Source: Azospirillum oryzae
GTDB lineage: Bacteria; Pseudomonadota; Alphaproteobacteria; Azospirillales; Azospirillaceae
DNA length: 64,000 nt
Reading direction: 5' to 3'
Assembly: GCF_900177515.1 (NCBI RefSeq)
Contig: NZ_FXAK01000007.1
Location: forward strand, 1,286,501 to 1,350,500
Part shown: one piece after another, positions 35,575 through 43,691 of the stretch
Position numbering within the stretch: the first letter of the stretch is position 1
Layout: every line of letters begins with the position of its first letter
Notes under the pieces: model-generated
What the model was told of the DNA's origin: nothing
What the model saw: only the letters and a program-made list of their open reading frames with translations
The model's database searches: none
Program-made: the position numbers and the translations under genes

Positions 35575-36110
35575 TGCGGGTTCGGTGCTCCTGTGGAAGA
35601 CGGTTCGAGAGGTGTGTGACCAAAGGTCGCGGCGTATGCAAGCAGCCGGAAGGGATTTATCAACAATTTAGCGAAATGTTCATATTTCCGGGTCGGTGCT
35701 ATACGAACCGCCAAATAAAGACGATCCAATCGGTAATCATAATGTCGAGCATCATATGCGGATATGGTGCCTCCACGCGGTGCCAAAAAGACGGGCGTGA
35801 CACAAGGCGGCTATGCGAAGAGTCCAGAGAAGCGTTCTGTTTTGACCGGCAGCGATTCGGCCGCTCAATCGCGACATATCATTGCATGTCGAAGGGAGCA
35901 GCCCGCGCAATTGATTTGCGCTTTGCACACAACACGTTATGATTGGATGACGCAGCCATGCCCATTCGTGTCAAGGTGGTGTTACCAGACAGGCATGGGC
36001 CGGACGGACAGAATGCCGCAGCGTCGCCTCGACAGGTGACTGCCCGGCGGTCGGGACCGGTCGGCGTGGATGGTTGCGGGCACGGGAACGACGGCAGAGA
36101 GATTGTCGGT
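35575..36110. other. 536-bp AT-richer intergenic region
   Basis: Between divergent aguB and the MarR gene, this stretch is visibly lower in GC than its surroundings. Its left part holds GAAAT/ATTTC inverted arms (about 35673-35688). Its right part holds the operator and promoter listed below. Two overlapping open frames across it (35574-35942, 35764-36039) have no ribosome sites and no recognisable family. I see no convincing gene. Confidence 0.45.
35905..35943 (+). promoter_or_regulatory. MarR-gene promoter with overlapping palindromic operator
   Basis: TTGCGC (35916-35921) and TATGAT (35938-35943) are 16 bp apart. A perfect 17-bp inverted repeat, GCGCAATTGATTTGCGC (35905-35921), covers the -35. 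MarR proteins usually bind such 16-20 bp palindromes at their own promoter, so autoregulation is likely but inferred. Confidence 0.55.
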
Positions 36111-36626
36111 ATGGAGGCGTCTGTCAAGGGGTGGGGGCCGGAACGCCCCGGAGAGTCGGAGGACGCGGCCGGTTCGGCCGACGGTGCCTTATCGTTCGTC
36201 GTCCGGGAAGTGAATCGCGCCTTTGCCCGGGCCCTGCAGACGCGCATCGCGCGGTCCGGGGTCAGCATGGGTCAATGGTTCTTCCTGCGCGCCCTGTGGG
36301 AGGAGGACGGCCTGACCCAGCGGGAGTTGAGCCACCGCGTCGGCATGATGGAGCCGACCACCGTCACCGCGGTCAATGTTATGGAGGCGCAGGGACTCGT
36401 CCAGCGCGTCCGCAACAGCCACGACCGCCGCAAGATGAACGTCTTCCTGACCGACAAGGGCCGGGCCCTGCGCGATACAATGATGCCCAGCGCCTCGGAG
36501 ATCGCCCAGATCGCCATCGACGGCATCGCGCCGGAGGAACTGGACGTGACGCTGGACGTGCTGCGCCGCGTCGGCGCCAACCTGAACGCCGCCTGCGCCG
36601 CCGCCCGCGACGGCGAGGAGGGGTAG
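36111..36626 (+). CDS. MarR-family transcriptional regulator
   Basis: A 171-residue winged-helix protein. Helices GVSMGQWFFLRALWEEDGLTQ lead into recognition region MMEPTTVTAVNVMEAQGL, with the wing VRNSHDRRKMNVFLTDKG. This is the classical MarR layout: dimerisation helices at both ends and a (D/N)xRxxxxxLT wing. I chose the ATG at 36111; an in-frame ATG at 35958 would add 51 Arg/Gly-rich residues. The long leader from the candidate promoter (about 160 bases) leaves this open. The sensed ligand is unknown; aguB, divergent from it, is a possible target. Confidence 0.85.
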   Translation: MEASVKGWGPERPGESEDAAGSADGALSFVVREVNRAFARALQTRIARSGVSMGQWFFLRALWEEDGLTQRELSHRVGMMEPTTVTAVNVMEAQGLVQRVRNSHDRRKMNVFLTDKGRALRDTMMPSASEIAQIAIDGIAPEELDVTLDVLRRVGANLNAACAAARDGEEG

Positions 36627-36680
36627 GGCCGCCGGCGGCAGGCGGCCGTAGCTGCTACGGTGGATCAGATACCGCCCGGA

Positions 36681-37994
36681 TCAATCGTCATCCGGATCCG
36701 GCGGGGGCGGCAGGCTGGCGCCGGTCAGGTTGGCGCCGGAGAACTTCGCGTCGCGGATGTTCGCGTCGCTCAGGATCGCCCCGGTCAGGTCGGCATTGCT
36801 GAAGTCGCAGTCCGACAGGTTGGCCCCGCGCAGGTTGGTGCGGACGCAGGAACTGCCGGTCAGCCGTGCGCCGGTCAGGTTCGCCGCCCACAGCCGTCCG
36901 GTCGGCTGGCCGTCAGGCCCCTTGATGTCGACCCAGCCGACTCCGGCGCCGTCCAGCCGCACCCCGTCCATGTTGGCCCCGCGCAGGTTGGCGCCGTCCA
37001 GGATCGCCGCGCTGAAGTCGGCGCCGGCCAGCACCGCTTCGGAGATGTCGCACATGATCAGCAGCGCCTCGCGCATCTTGGCGCCGCTGAGGTTGGCCCG
37101 CTTCAGGTTGGCGCCCGACAGGTTCACGCCGGTCAGGTCGATGTGGCTGAGGTCGGCGCCGGTCAGATCGGCCCGCGCCCCCATCGTGCCGTTGGTGTTG
37201 ATCCAGGTGTAGTGGCTGTGCAGGGCCTGCTGGATCTGGACCGAGAAATTATCGGCCGAGCGGGCCAGATTGGCCCCGGTGGTGTCGGCCCCGGCCAGAT
37301 CGGCGCCCTCCAGCTTCGCGCCCTGCAGGTCGGCGTTGCGCAGGTTGGCGCCGGCCAGCATCGCTCCGGTCAGGTTCGCGTCGCGCAGCACCGCGCCCTG
37401 CAGGTTCACGCCGGACAGGTTGCTGCCGCGCAGGTCGGCGCGGGCGAGATTGCAGCTCTTCATGCTGGCGCGCATCAGCGTGGCGCCGGTCAGCAGCGCG
37501 CCCTCGCAGTCGGCGCCGTTCATCGACACGTCGGTCAGGTCGGCGCCGGACAGATTGGCGTTGGTCAGCGACGCATCGTCGAAATCGGTTCCCGACAGGT
37601 CGGAGCGGACGAAGTCCAACCCCTTGCCGCCCTTGCCGCCCTGTCCGCCATACAGCAGGGCGCCGCCGCGCAGGTCGGCCTCGCGCAGGATGGCGCGCTT
37701 CATCTTGGCGCCGCGCATGTGGGCGCCGCGCAGGTCGGCGCGATACAGGTTGCAGCCGGACAGGTCCGCCTTCGTCAGATGGGCGGCGAACAGGTCGGCG
37801 GTGCTGAGATTGGCGTTGGACAGGTCGCAATGGGACAGGTTGGCGCCGGACAGCTTGCCCTGCGCCAGGTTCACCCCGGACAGGTTCGAGCCCTCCATGT
37901 TCGCCATGGTCAGGTTGGCGCGCGAACCGCCCGACTTGTTCTTCAGCCAGCGCTCGTGCTTTTCCAGCACGGCAACCAACTCGTGCGGTGTCAT
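36681..37994 (-). CDS. Pentapeptide-repeat protein, two-module
   Basis: A 437-residue protein made mostly of A(D/N)LxG/A-type five-residue repeats, which fold as a right-handed quadrilateral beta-helix. An HxxWxxxxGxxGxRAxL cap occurs twice: near residues 13-29 (HERWLKNKSGGSRANL) and near 259-274 (HYTWINTNGTMGARADL region). Each cap is followed by a run of repeats, so it is an internal duplication. A GGQGGKGGKG loop interrupts the first module. There is no signal peptide. Functions in this class range from gyrase protection to scaffolding; none can be chosen here. It is convergent with the MarR gene and divergent from phoU. Confidence 0.88.
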   Translation of the reverse strand: MTPHELVAVLEKHERWLKNKSGGSRANLTMANMEGSNLSGVNLAQGKLSGANLSHCDLSNANLSTADLFAAHLTKADLSGCNLYRADLRGAHMRGAKMKRAILREADLRGGALLYGGQGGKGGKGLDFVRSDLSGTDFDDASLTNANLSGADLTDVSMNGADCEGALLTGATLMRASMKSCNLARADLRGSNLSGVNLQGAVLRDANLTGAMLAGANLRNADLQGAKLEGADLAGADTTGANLARSADNFSVQIQQALHSHYTWINTNGTMGARADLTGADLSHIDLTGVNLSGANLKRANLSGAKMREALLIMCDISEAVLAGADFSAAILDGANLRGANMDGVRLDGAGVGWVDIKGPDGQPTGRLWAANLTGARLTGSSCVRTNLRGANLSDCDFSNADLTGAILSDANIRDAKFSGANLTGASLPPPPDPDDD

Positions 37995-38182
37995 CGGTCC
38001 TGCCCGGTCTGCGTGGTTGCGTGGTCCATCGATAGACCAGTGTCCGTAAATAATCTATGCCAAAGGTTAAAGCCGCCTCCAGTGCCGAGGCGCCTTGGCG
38101 GGAGCGGTGCCCGGCCCCATCTGCGGGGCGACGGGCGCAGCACCGCCTGCAGCAGCGCAGTCATAAAGGGGAGTTGGGGATC

Positions 38183-38902
38183 ATGTCGGGTGGACACACG
38201 CTTGCGGCTTTCGACACCGAACTGGCGGCCCTGCGCAGCGCCATCGACCGGATGGGCGAATTGGTGGAGCGGCAGGTCGGGCTGGCGCTCGATTCGCTGG
38301 CCGGCCCCGACGCCGAGATCGCGGGCGAGGTGCTGAAGGGCGATGCCGAGATCGACCGGCTGGAGATGGAGGTGGAGGCGATGACCGTCCGCCTTCTGGC
38401 CCTGCGCCAGCCGATGGCGAAGGACCTGCGCGAGATCGTCGCGGCGCTGAAGATCGCCTCGAACCTGGAGCGAATGGGCGATTTCGCCGGATCGGTCGCC
38501 AAGCGGGCGGTCACTCTGGCCACCCTGCCGGTGGCGCCGCCGGTCGCCTCGCTGGTCCGCATGGGCCGGATGGTGCAGGCGATGATCGGCGACATGCGCC
38601 GCGCCTATACCGAACAGGACGCCGACCTCGCCGCCGCCGTCCGCGACTGCGACGGGGAGGTCGATGCCGCCTACACCGCTCTGTTCCGTGAATTCCTGAC
38701 CTACATGATGGAGACGCCGGCGCAGATCACCGGCTGCACCCACCTGCTGTTCGCCGCCAAGTCGATCGAGCGCATCGGCGACCATGCCACCAACGTGGCG
38801 GAGAACATCAGCTTCCTGGTCAAAGGCCGCCTGCCGTCCGACGAGCGCCGCAAGGAGGATCTCAGCAGCTATGCCGTCGCCCCGCCGCGCGAGGGCGCGT
38901 GA
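38183..38902 (+). CDS. phoU: Phosphate transport system regulator PhoU
   Basis: A 239-residue all-helical protein with two PhoU three-helix repeats. Metal-binding EXXXD-type motifs appear as AEIDRLEMEVEAM and ASNLERMGDFAGS in repeat 1, and as DCDGEVDAAY and SIERIGDHATNVAE in repeat 2. PhoU links the Pst transporter to the PhoR kinase and keeps the Pho regulon off in phosphate excess. The pst and pho genes are not adjacent here. ATG at 38183 with AAGGGGAG upstream. The trp leader follows 47 bp after its stop. Confidence 0.93.
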   Translation: MSGGHTLAAFDTELAALRSAIDRMGELVERQVGLALDSLAGPDAEIAGEVLKGDAEIDRLEMEVEAMTVRLLALRQPMAKDLREIVAALKIASNLERMGDFAGSVAKRAVTLATLPVAPPVASLVRMGRMVQAMIGDMRRAYTEQDADLAAAVRDCDGEVDAAYTALFREFLTYMMETPAQITGCTHLLFAAKSIERIGDHATNVAENISFLVKGRLPSDERRKEDLSSYAVAPPREGA

Positions 38903-38912
38903 CGGATAGGAC

Positions 38913-38941
38913 TTGACAGACGCCCCAGCCCTGTGTTGCGG
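38913..38941 (+). promoter_or_regulatory. Candidate promoter of the trp leader
   Basis: A perfect TTGACA (38913-38918) stands 32 bp before the leader-peptide ATG. The hexamer 17 bp downstream (TTGCGG) is a poor -10, so the exact start is unclear; only the -35 is convincing. Confidence 0.35.
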
Positions 38942-38949
38942 TTGCAGCC

Positions 38950-39027
38950 ATGAACATGTCCTCGCCCCTCCTGTCGCAGCATTGGTGGTGGCCCGTCTCC
39001 CACGGGCCGGCCTGGCGACGCGCGTGA
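38950..39027 (+). CDS. trpL: trp operon leader peptide
   Basis: A 25-residue open frame, MNMSSPLLSQHWWWPVSHGP then AWRRA. It carries three consecutive Trp codons (38983-38991) and a fourth near the end. A GGCCCGT/ACGGGCC hairpin begins right after the Trp codons, and a rho-independent terminator lies 19 bp after the stop. This is the design of translation-coupled attenuation: ribosomes stalling at Trp codons in tryptophan shortage free an antiterminator. Attenuation of trpE(G) has been reported in Azospirillum as I recall. Confidence 0.88.
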   Translation: MNMSSPLLSQHWWWPVSHGPAWRRA

Positions 39028-39045
39028 GCGTGAATTGAGAACGAA

Positions 39046-39078
39046 AGGCCGCCCGGTGCATCCGGAGCGGCCTTTTTC
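39046..39078 (+). terminator. trp attenuator terminator
   Basis: AGGCCGC (39046-39052) pairs with GCGGCCT (39067-39073), extended inside by CCGG/CCGG, and is followed by TTTTTCC. Upstream GGCCGGCCT (about 39005-39013) can pair with the 5' arm with one mismatch and would act as antiterminator. Confidence 0.85.
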
Positions 39079-39178
39079 CTGACCCGATACAGCGGGTCGT
39101 CCAGCGGAAGAACGGACAGGCAGGCGGAAGCACCGGGCGGCGTCACCGACAAGACGCCCGAACCGGAGCACCGCCGTC

Positions 39179-41407
39179 ATGATCCCGTCCCACCTGTTCC
39201 TTGCCGACCCCGCCTTCCTTGAACCCGTCGCCACCGTCACCGGCGGTGGTCTCGGTCTGCGCCGCACGGCCGAGCCAATGGCGATCGCCGAGTCGGTCGA
39301 TGCGCTCGTCACCGCGCTCGACGAGCGGCGCGGCCTGCTGCTGTCCGGCGGGGTGGAGGCACCCGGCCGCTATCGCCGTCAGGCGCTGGGCTTCGTCGAT
39401 CCGCCGCTGTCGGTGACGGCGCGAGGCCGCACCGTCCGCATCGACGCGCTGAACCCGCGCGGCCGGCTGCTGCTGCCCGCCGTCGCCCGCGCGCTGGACG
39501 GGCACGAGGCGCTGGTCGGGCTGGAGGTCACCGCCGGCCGCGTCACCGCCCTGGTGCGTCGCCCGGCCGGCGTCTTCGCCGAGGAGGAGCGCAGCCGCCA
39601 GCCCTCCGTCTTCAGCGTGCTGCGGGCGCTGATGGCGCTGTTCGCCTGTCCGGAGGAGCCGTTCCTGGGGCTCTACGGCGCCTTCGGCTACGATCTCGCA
39701 TTCCAGTTCGAGACGATCCGGCGGCGGCTGGAGCGGCCGGACGACCAGCGCGATCTGGTGCTGTATCTGCCCGACCGGCTGCTGGTGGTCGACCATGCCG
39801 CCGGGGTGGCGCGGCGCTTCACCTATGAGTTCGTTGTCGATGGCGTCTCGACGGAAGGCTTCACCGGCGGCGGCAGGGCTCACGGCTACCGCCCCGACAC
39901 CAATGCCGCCGCGGAGTGCGACCATGCGCCCGGCGAGTACCAGCAGGCGGTGCGGGCGGCGAAGGAGGCTTTCAACCGCGGCGACCTGTTCGAGGTGGTG
40001 CCGGGCCAGACCTTCGCCGAGCCCTGCGCCGACAGCCCGGCCACCATCTTCCGCCGCCTGCGCGCGTCCAACCCGGCACCCTACGAGGCGCTGATCAATC
40101 TGGGTGACGGCGAGTTCCTGGTCGCGGCCAGTCCGGAGATGTATGTGCGCGTCGGCGGCCGGCGGGTGGAGACCTGCCCGATCTCCGGCACCGTGGCGCG
40201 CGGGGGCGATGCGCTGGCCGATGCGTCGCAGATCCTGACCCTGCTGAACTCCGCCAAGGATGCGGCGGAGTTGACCATGTGCACCGATGTCGACCGCAAC
40301 GACAAGGCGCGGGTGTGCGAGCCCGGCTCCGTCCGTGTGATTGGCCGCCGGATGATCGAGCTGTATTCCCGCCTGATCCACACCGTCGACCATGTGGAAG
40401 GACGGCTGCGCGAGGGCTTCGACGCGCTGGACGCCTTCCTCACCCACAGCTGGGCGGTGACGGTGACCGGTGCACCGAAGCGTTGGGCCATGCAGTTCCT
40501 GGAGGACACCGAACGGTCGCCGCGCCGCTGGTATGGCGGGGCCTTCGGCCGCATCGGCTTCGACGGTGGAATGGACACCGGGCTGACCCTGCGCACCATC
40601 CGCATGAAGGACGGCGTCGCCTTCGTCCGCGCCGGCGCCACCCTGCTGTCGGACAGCGATCCCGATGCGGAGGATGCGGAATGCCGGCTGAAGGCGTCGG
40701 CCTTCCTCGACGCGGTGCGCGGTGAGGGGACGCGTCTGTCGGTGGTCCAGGCCGGCGCGAGGCGGAGCGGGGAGGGCAGGCGGGTGCTGCTGGTCGATCA
40801 TGACGACAGCTTCGTCCACACCCTGGCCGACTATTTCCGCCAGACCGGCGCCAGCGTGACGACGCTGCGCCATGCCCACGCCCGCGCCGCGTTGCGCGGC
40901 GACCCGCCCGACCTGCTGGTCCTGTCGCCGGGGCCGGGGCGGCCGGCCGATTTCGATGTCGGCGGCAGCGTGCAGGCGGCGCTCGACCTCGGCGTGCCGG
41001 TGTTCGGCGTCTGCCTGGGGCTGCAGGGGATGGCCGAGCATTTCGGCGCTGAACTGGAGCGCCTGCCGGAGCCGATGCACGGCAAGGCCTCGGCCCTGCG
41101 TCACCAGGGTGGCGGGCTGTTCGAAGGATTGCCGCAGGGGATGCGGGTGGGGCGCTACCACTCGCTGGTGGCGCATCGCGACAGCGTGCCGCCGGAACTG
41201 CGGGTGACGGCGGAGACCGAGGACGGGACGGTGATGGCGATCGAGCACCGGACGCTGCCGCTGGCCGCGGTGCAGTTCCATCCCGAATCGATCCTGACCT
41301 TGGACGGCGCCGCCGCGGGCGGTTCCGGTCTGGCGCTCGTCGCCAACGTGATGGAACGGCTGGCCGGGCGCGTCAGCAGGGTGCCCGAACGCGAAGCGGC
41401 GGCCTGA
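39179..41407 (+). CDS. trpE(G): Fused anthranilate synthase TrpE-TrpG
   Basis: A 742-residue fusion. Residues 1-520 are the chorismate-binding TrpE part (GRRVETCPISGTVARGG, AAELTMCTDVDRNDKARVCEPG split, ITGAP-like VTVTGAPKRWAMQ, WYGGAFGRIG). Residues about 535-735 are the TrpG glutaminase (VLLVDHDDSFVHTL) with triad Cys612 (FGVCLGLQG), His701 and Glu703 (VQFHPES). It makes anthranilate from chorismate and glutamine, the first committed step to tryptophan and, in such plant-associated bacteria, to indole-acetic acid. This fusion is characteristic of several alphaproteobacteria. Controlled by the attenuator just upstream. No other trp genes are adjacent. Confidence 0.96.
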   Translation: MIPSHLFLADPAFLEPVATVTGGGLGLRRTAEPMAIAESVDALVTALDERRGLLLSGGVEAPGRYRRQALGFVDPPLSVTARGRTVRIDALNPRGRLLLPAVARALDGHEALVGLEVTAGRVTALVRRPAGVFAEEERSRQPSVFSVLRALMALFACPEEPFLGLYGAFGYDLAFQFETIRRRLERPDDQRDLVLYLPDRLLVVDHAAGVARRFTYEFVVDGVSTEGFTGGGRAHGYRPDTNAAAECDHAPGEYQQAVRAAKEAFNRGDLFEVVPGQTFAEPCADSPATIFRRLRASNPAPYEALINLGDGEFLVAASPEMYVRVGGRRVETCPISGTVARGGDALADASQILTLLNSAKDAAELTMCTDVDRNDKARVCEPGSVRVIGRRMIELYSRLIHTVDHVEGRLREGFDALDAFLTHSWAVTVTGAPKRWAMQFLEDTERSPRRWYGGAFGRIGFDGGMDTGLTLRTIRMKDGVAFVRAGATLLSDSDPDAEDAECRLKASAFLDAVRGEGTRLSVVQAGARRSGEGRRVLLVDHDDSFVHTLADYFRQTGASVTTLRHAHARAALRGDPPDLLVLSPGPGRPADFDVGGSVQAALDLGVPVFGVCLGLQGMAEHFGAELERLPEPMHGKASALRHQGGGLFEGLPQGMRVGRYHSLVAHRDSVPPELRVTAETEDGTVMAIEHRTLPLAAVQFHPESILTLDGAAAGGSGLALVANVMERLAGRVSRVPEREAAA

Positions 41408-41440
41408 AGGGGCCGCCGCTGCGTGACTTCGATGGAAGGA

Positions 41441-41464
41441 GAGTGACGGGGAAACCCGTCACTC
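41441..41464. terminator. Perfect GAAA-tetraloop hairpin between trpE(G) and gapR
   Basis: GAGTGACGGG (41441-41450) and CCCGTCACTC (41455-41464) form a 10-bp perfect stem with loop GAAA. It overlaps the stop codon of the convergent gene (41459-41461). No T-run follows on either strand, so it may protect 3' ends or weakly stop both transcripts. Confidence 0.5.
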
Positions 41465-41707
41465 CACCATGCCCAGCGCTTCCTTGTAGAGCTCCAGGAT
41501 GGCTTCCTGCTCCTGGCGGTCGGCCTTGTCCATCTTCCGCAGGCGGATGATCTGCCGGATGATCTTGGTGTCGAAACCGGTGCCCTTCGCCTCGGCGTAG
41601 ACTTCCTTGATGTCTTCCTGCAGACCGCGCTTTTCCTCTTCGAGACGCTCGATGCGCTCGACAAAGGACTTCAGGCGATCCGCCGCGATGCCGCCGACGT
41701 CGGACAT
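41459..41707 (-). CDS. gapR: DUF2312 protein, GapR-type nucleoid-associated protein
   Basis: An 82-residue, highly charged helical protein: IAADRLKSFVERIERLEEEK, then DIKEVYAEAKGTGFDTKIIRQII and RLRKMDKADRQE. This is the DUF2312 family, whose Caulobacter member GapR encircles overtwisted DNA ahead of replication forks and stimulates topoisomerases. The conserved AKGTGFDTKIIRQIIRLRK core and length of about 80-90 residues agree. ATG at 41707. Convergent with trpE(G). Confidence 0.92.
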   Translation of the reverse strand: MSDVGGIAADRLKSFVERIERLEEEKRGLQEDIKEVYAEAKGTGFDTKIIRQIIRLRKMDKADRQEQEAILELYKEALGMVE

Positions 41708-42092
41708 GGCAAAACCTCAAACGATGGGGGTGTTCGGGAACGGGGCGGGACAATATCGGCGGGCGGGGGGAATGGCAAGCCGGCGATGCGCCGCGGGCAT
41801 GCACGGCAGAGGTCCGGCTGCGTCATCGCGTCGCGGCCATTCCTTCGTACAAGCGTGACCCTCGCCGGGATTTGAACAGCTCATGGCTGGTTTGTCTTAT
41901 TGTATGAAACAATCGTACGATGGACCTACGCAGCCATTCCCTTTGTTGCGGCGCACCCAATAGGCTGGTATTACCATCGGTGGGTTCGGCTTCACAAAGA
42001 CACAGGGATGCGGCATGTATGCGCGTCGTCTGGGCCGATAACCCATGGGGGATGCCGGGATCGGCGTATCTGAGGCAGGGGAGTTTTATCTA
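41708..42092. other. 385-bp intergenic region with palindromes, between gapR and pntAA
   Basis: The two genes diverge, so this holds both promoters. An AT-richer patch near 41891-41925 has ATTGT-5-ACAAT (41899-41913) and the perfect palindrome ATCGTACGAT (41912-41921) sharing bases. TTGTCT (41892-41897) could be a -35 facing pntAA. No gene was recognised; the frame from 42045 is the upstream extension of pntAA. Confidence 0.45.
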
Positions 42093-43241
42093 ATGAAAGT
42101 CGCCATTCCAAAGGAGCGACGTGCGGGCGAACTTCGCGTGGCCGCCTCACCGGAAACGGTGAAGAAACTGAAGGGTTTGGGACTGGACGTGGTGGTGGAG
42201 AGCGGGGCCGGTCTCGGCTCCAGCATCACCGACGCGGCCTATGAGGCGGCGGGGGCGTCCATCGCCGCCGACGAGGCGTCGGCGCTGGCCGATGCCGACA
42301 TCGTGCTGAAGGTGCAGCGCCCGCTGATCGCCGCCGAAGGTGGCGAGGACGAACTTTCGCTCATCCGCAAGGGCGCGCTGCTGTTCGCCATCCTCAACCC
42401 CCACAACAGCCGCGACCATGTGAAGGCCTACGCCGATGCCGGCGTGAACGCCTTCGCCATGGAGTTCATGCCGCGCATCACCCGCGCCCAGGTCATGGAC
42501 GTGCTGTCCTCCCAGGCCAACCTCGCCGGCTACAAGGCCGTCGTCGATGCCGCTTCGGAATATGGCCGCGCCTTCCCGATGATGATGACCGCCGCCGGCA
42601 CCGTGCCGCCGGCGCGCGCCTTCATCATGGGCGTCGGCGTCGCCGGCCTGCAGGCCATCGCCACCGCCAAGCGTCTCGGCGCCATCGTCTCGGCCACAGA
42701 CGTGCGCCCGGCGGTGAAGGAGCAGGTGCAGTCGCTGGGCGGCAGCTTCGTCGCCGTCGAGAATGACGAGTTCAAACAGGCGGAGACCGCCGGCGGCTAT
42801 GCCAAGGAGATGTCGGACGACTACAAGCGCCAGCAGGCCGCTCTGGTCGCCGAGCACATCAAGAAGCAGGACATCGTCATCACCACCGCGCTGATCCCCG
42901 GCCGCAAGGCGCCGATCCTGGTGACGGCGGAGCATGTCGCGTCGATGAAGCCGGGGTCGGTGATCATCGATCTGGCGGTGGAGCAGGGCGGCAACGTCGA
43001 GGGCGCCAAGCTGGGCGAGGTGGTGACCACGGCCAACGGCGTGAAGATCGTCGGCCACGCTAACTACGCCAGCCGCATTGCCGAGAGCGCCTCGCTCTTG
43101 TACGCCAAGAACCTGCTGGCGCTGCTGACGTCCTTGCATGGCAAGGAAACGGGCGTGACCGTCAACTGGGACGACGAGATCGTCAAGGCCATCGCGCTGA
43201 CCCGCGACGGCGCCGTCGTCCACCCCGCCTTCGCCGGCTGA
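42093..43241 (+). CDS. pntAA: NAD(P)+ transhydrogenase subunit alpha part 1
   Basis: A 382-residue soluble domain I of proton-translocating transhydrogenase, related to alanine dehydrogenase. It starts [21 protein letters not shown]. The NAD-binding loop is [18 protein letters not shown], and the conserved RNA/RQD-region counterpart [22 protein letters not shown] is present. It binds NAD(H) at the cytoplasmic face and passes hydride to NADP on the beta subunit. GGGGAG lies about 10 bases before the chosen ATG at 42093. It is followed by the separate membrane part (pntAB) and pntB, the three-gene alphaproteobacterial form. Confidence 0.95.
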   Translation: MKVAIPKERRAGELRVAASPETVKKLKGLGLDVVVESGAGLGSSITDAAYEAAGASIAADEASALADADIVLKVQRPLIAAEGGEDELSLIRKGALLFAILNPHNSRDHVKAYADAGVNAFAMEFMPRITRAQVMDVLSSQANLAGYKAVVDAASEYGRAFPMMMTAAGTVPPARAFIMGVGVAGLQAIATAKRLGAIVSATDVRPAVKEQVQSLGGSFVAVENDEFKQAETAGGYAKEMSDDYKRQQAALVAEHIKKQDIVITTALIPGRKAPILVTAEHVASMKPGSVIIDLAVEQGGNVEGAKLGEVVTTANGVKIVGHANYASRIAESASLLYAKNLLALLTSLHGKETGVTVNWDDEIVKAIALTRDGAVVHPAFAG

Positions 43242-43267
43242 CCGGGCGCCTGAGGAGACTTACCGCA

Positions 43268-43687
43268 ATGGATCAGACCCAACTGTCCGCCCGTATTGCC
43301 GAGCTGAAGGCGAACCTCGCGGCGCTCGGCCAGCAGGCCGACCTGCTTGCCGCCCAGGTCGCCCATTCGGCCCAGCCGGTCGCGGAAGCCGCCGGCGGCC
43401 ATGGCAGCTTCTTCGTCACCGGCCTGACGGTGCTCGTGCTGGCCTGCTTTGTCGGCTACTACGTCGTCTGGCGCGTCACCCCGGCCCTGCACTCGCCGCT
43501 GATGGCGGTGACCAACGCCGTGTCGTCGGTCATCATCGTCGGCGCCCTGATCGCCGCCGGACCGGCAGGGTTCGGCTTCTCCAAGGTCCTGGGCTTCCTC
43601 GCCGTCATCCTGGCGTCCGTCAACATCTTCGGCGGCTTCCTCGTGACCCAGCGCATGCTCTCCATGTTCAAGAAGAAGGGCAAGTAA
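43268..43687 (+). CDS. pntAB: NAD(P)+ transhydrogenase subunit alpha part 2
   Basis: A 139-residue membrane subunit. An N-terminal helical polar segment is followed by three to four hydrophobic helices ([46 protein letters not shown] split; [26 protein letters not shown] split). The [21 protein letters not shown] motif is diagnostic of the alpha membrane domain, which forms the proton path with PntB. It starts 26 bp after pntAA with GGAG upstream, and ends 4 bp before pntB. Confidence 0.95.
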   Translation: MDQTQLSARIAELKANLAALGQQADLLAAQVAHSAQPVAEAAGGHGSFFVTGLTVLVLACFVGYYVVWRVTPALHSPLMAVTNAVSSVIIVGALIAAGPAGFGFSKVLGFLAVILASVNIFGGFLVTQRMLSMFKKKGK

Positions 43688-43691
43688 GACC

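Noticed and set aside
35574..36039. Open frames at 35574-35942 and 35764-36039 (plus) and 35571-35786 (minus) in the aguB - MarR gap
   Set aside because: No ribosome sites, no family features, and they cover a candidate promoter and operator; lower GC makes chance frames plausible but not convincing.
36681..37994. Repeated CAGGTTGGCGCC-like units resembling an array of short repeats or CRISPR
   Set aside because: Spacing is 15 bp multiples and translates on the minus strand to A(D/N)LxG repeats; it is a pentapeptide-repeat gene.
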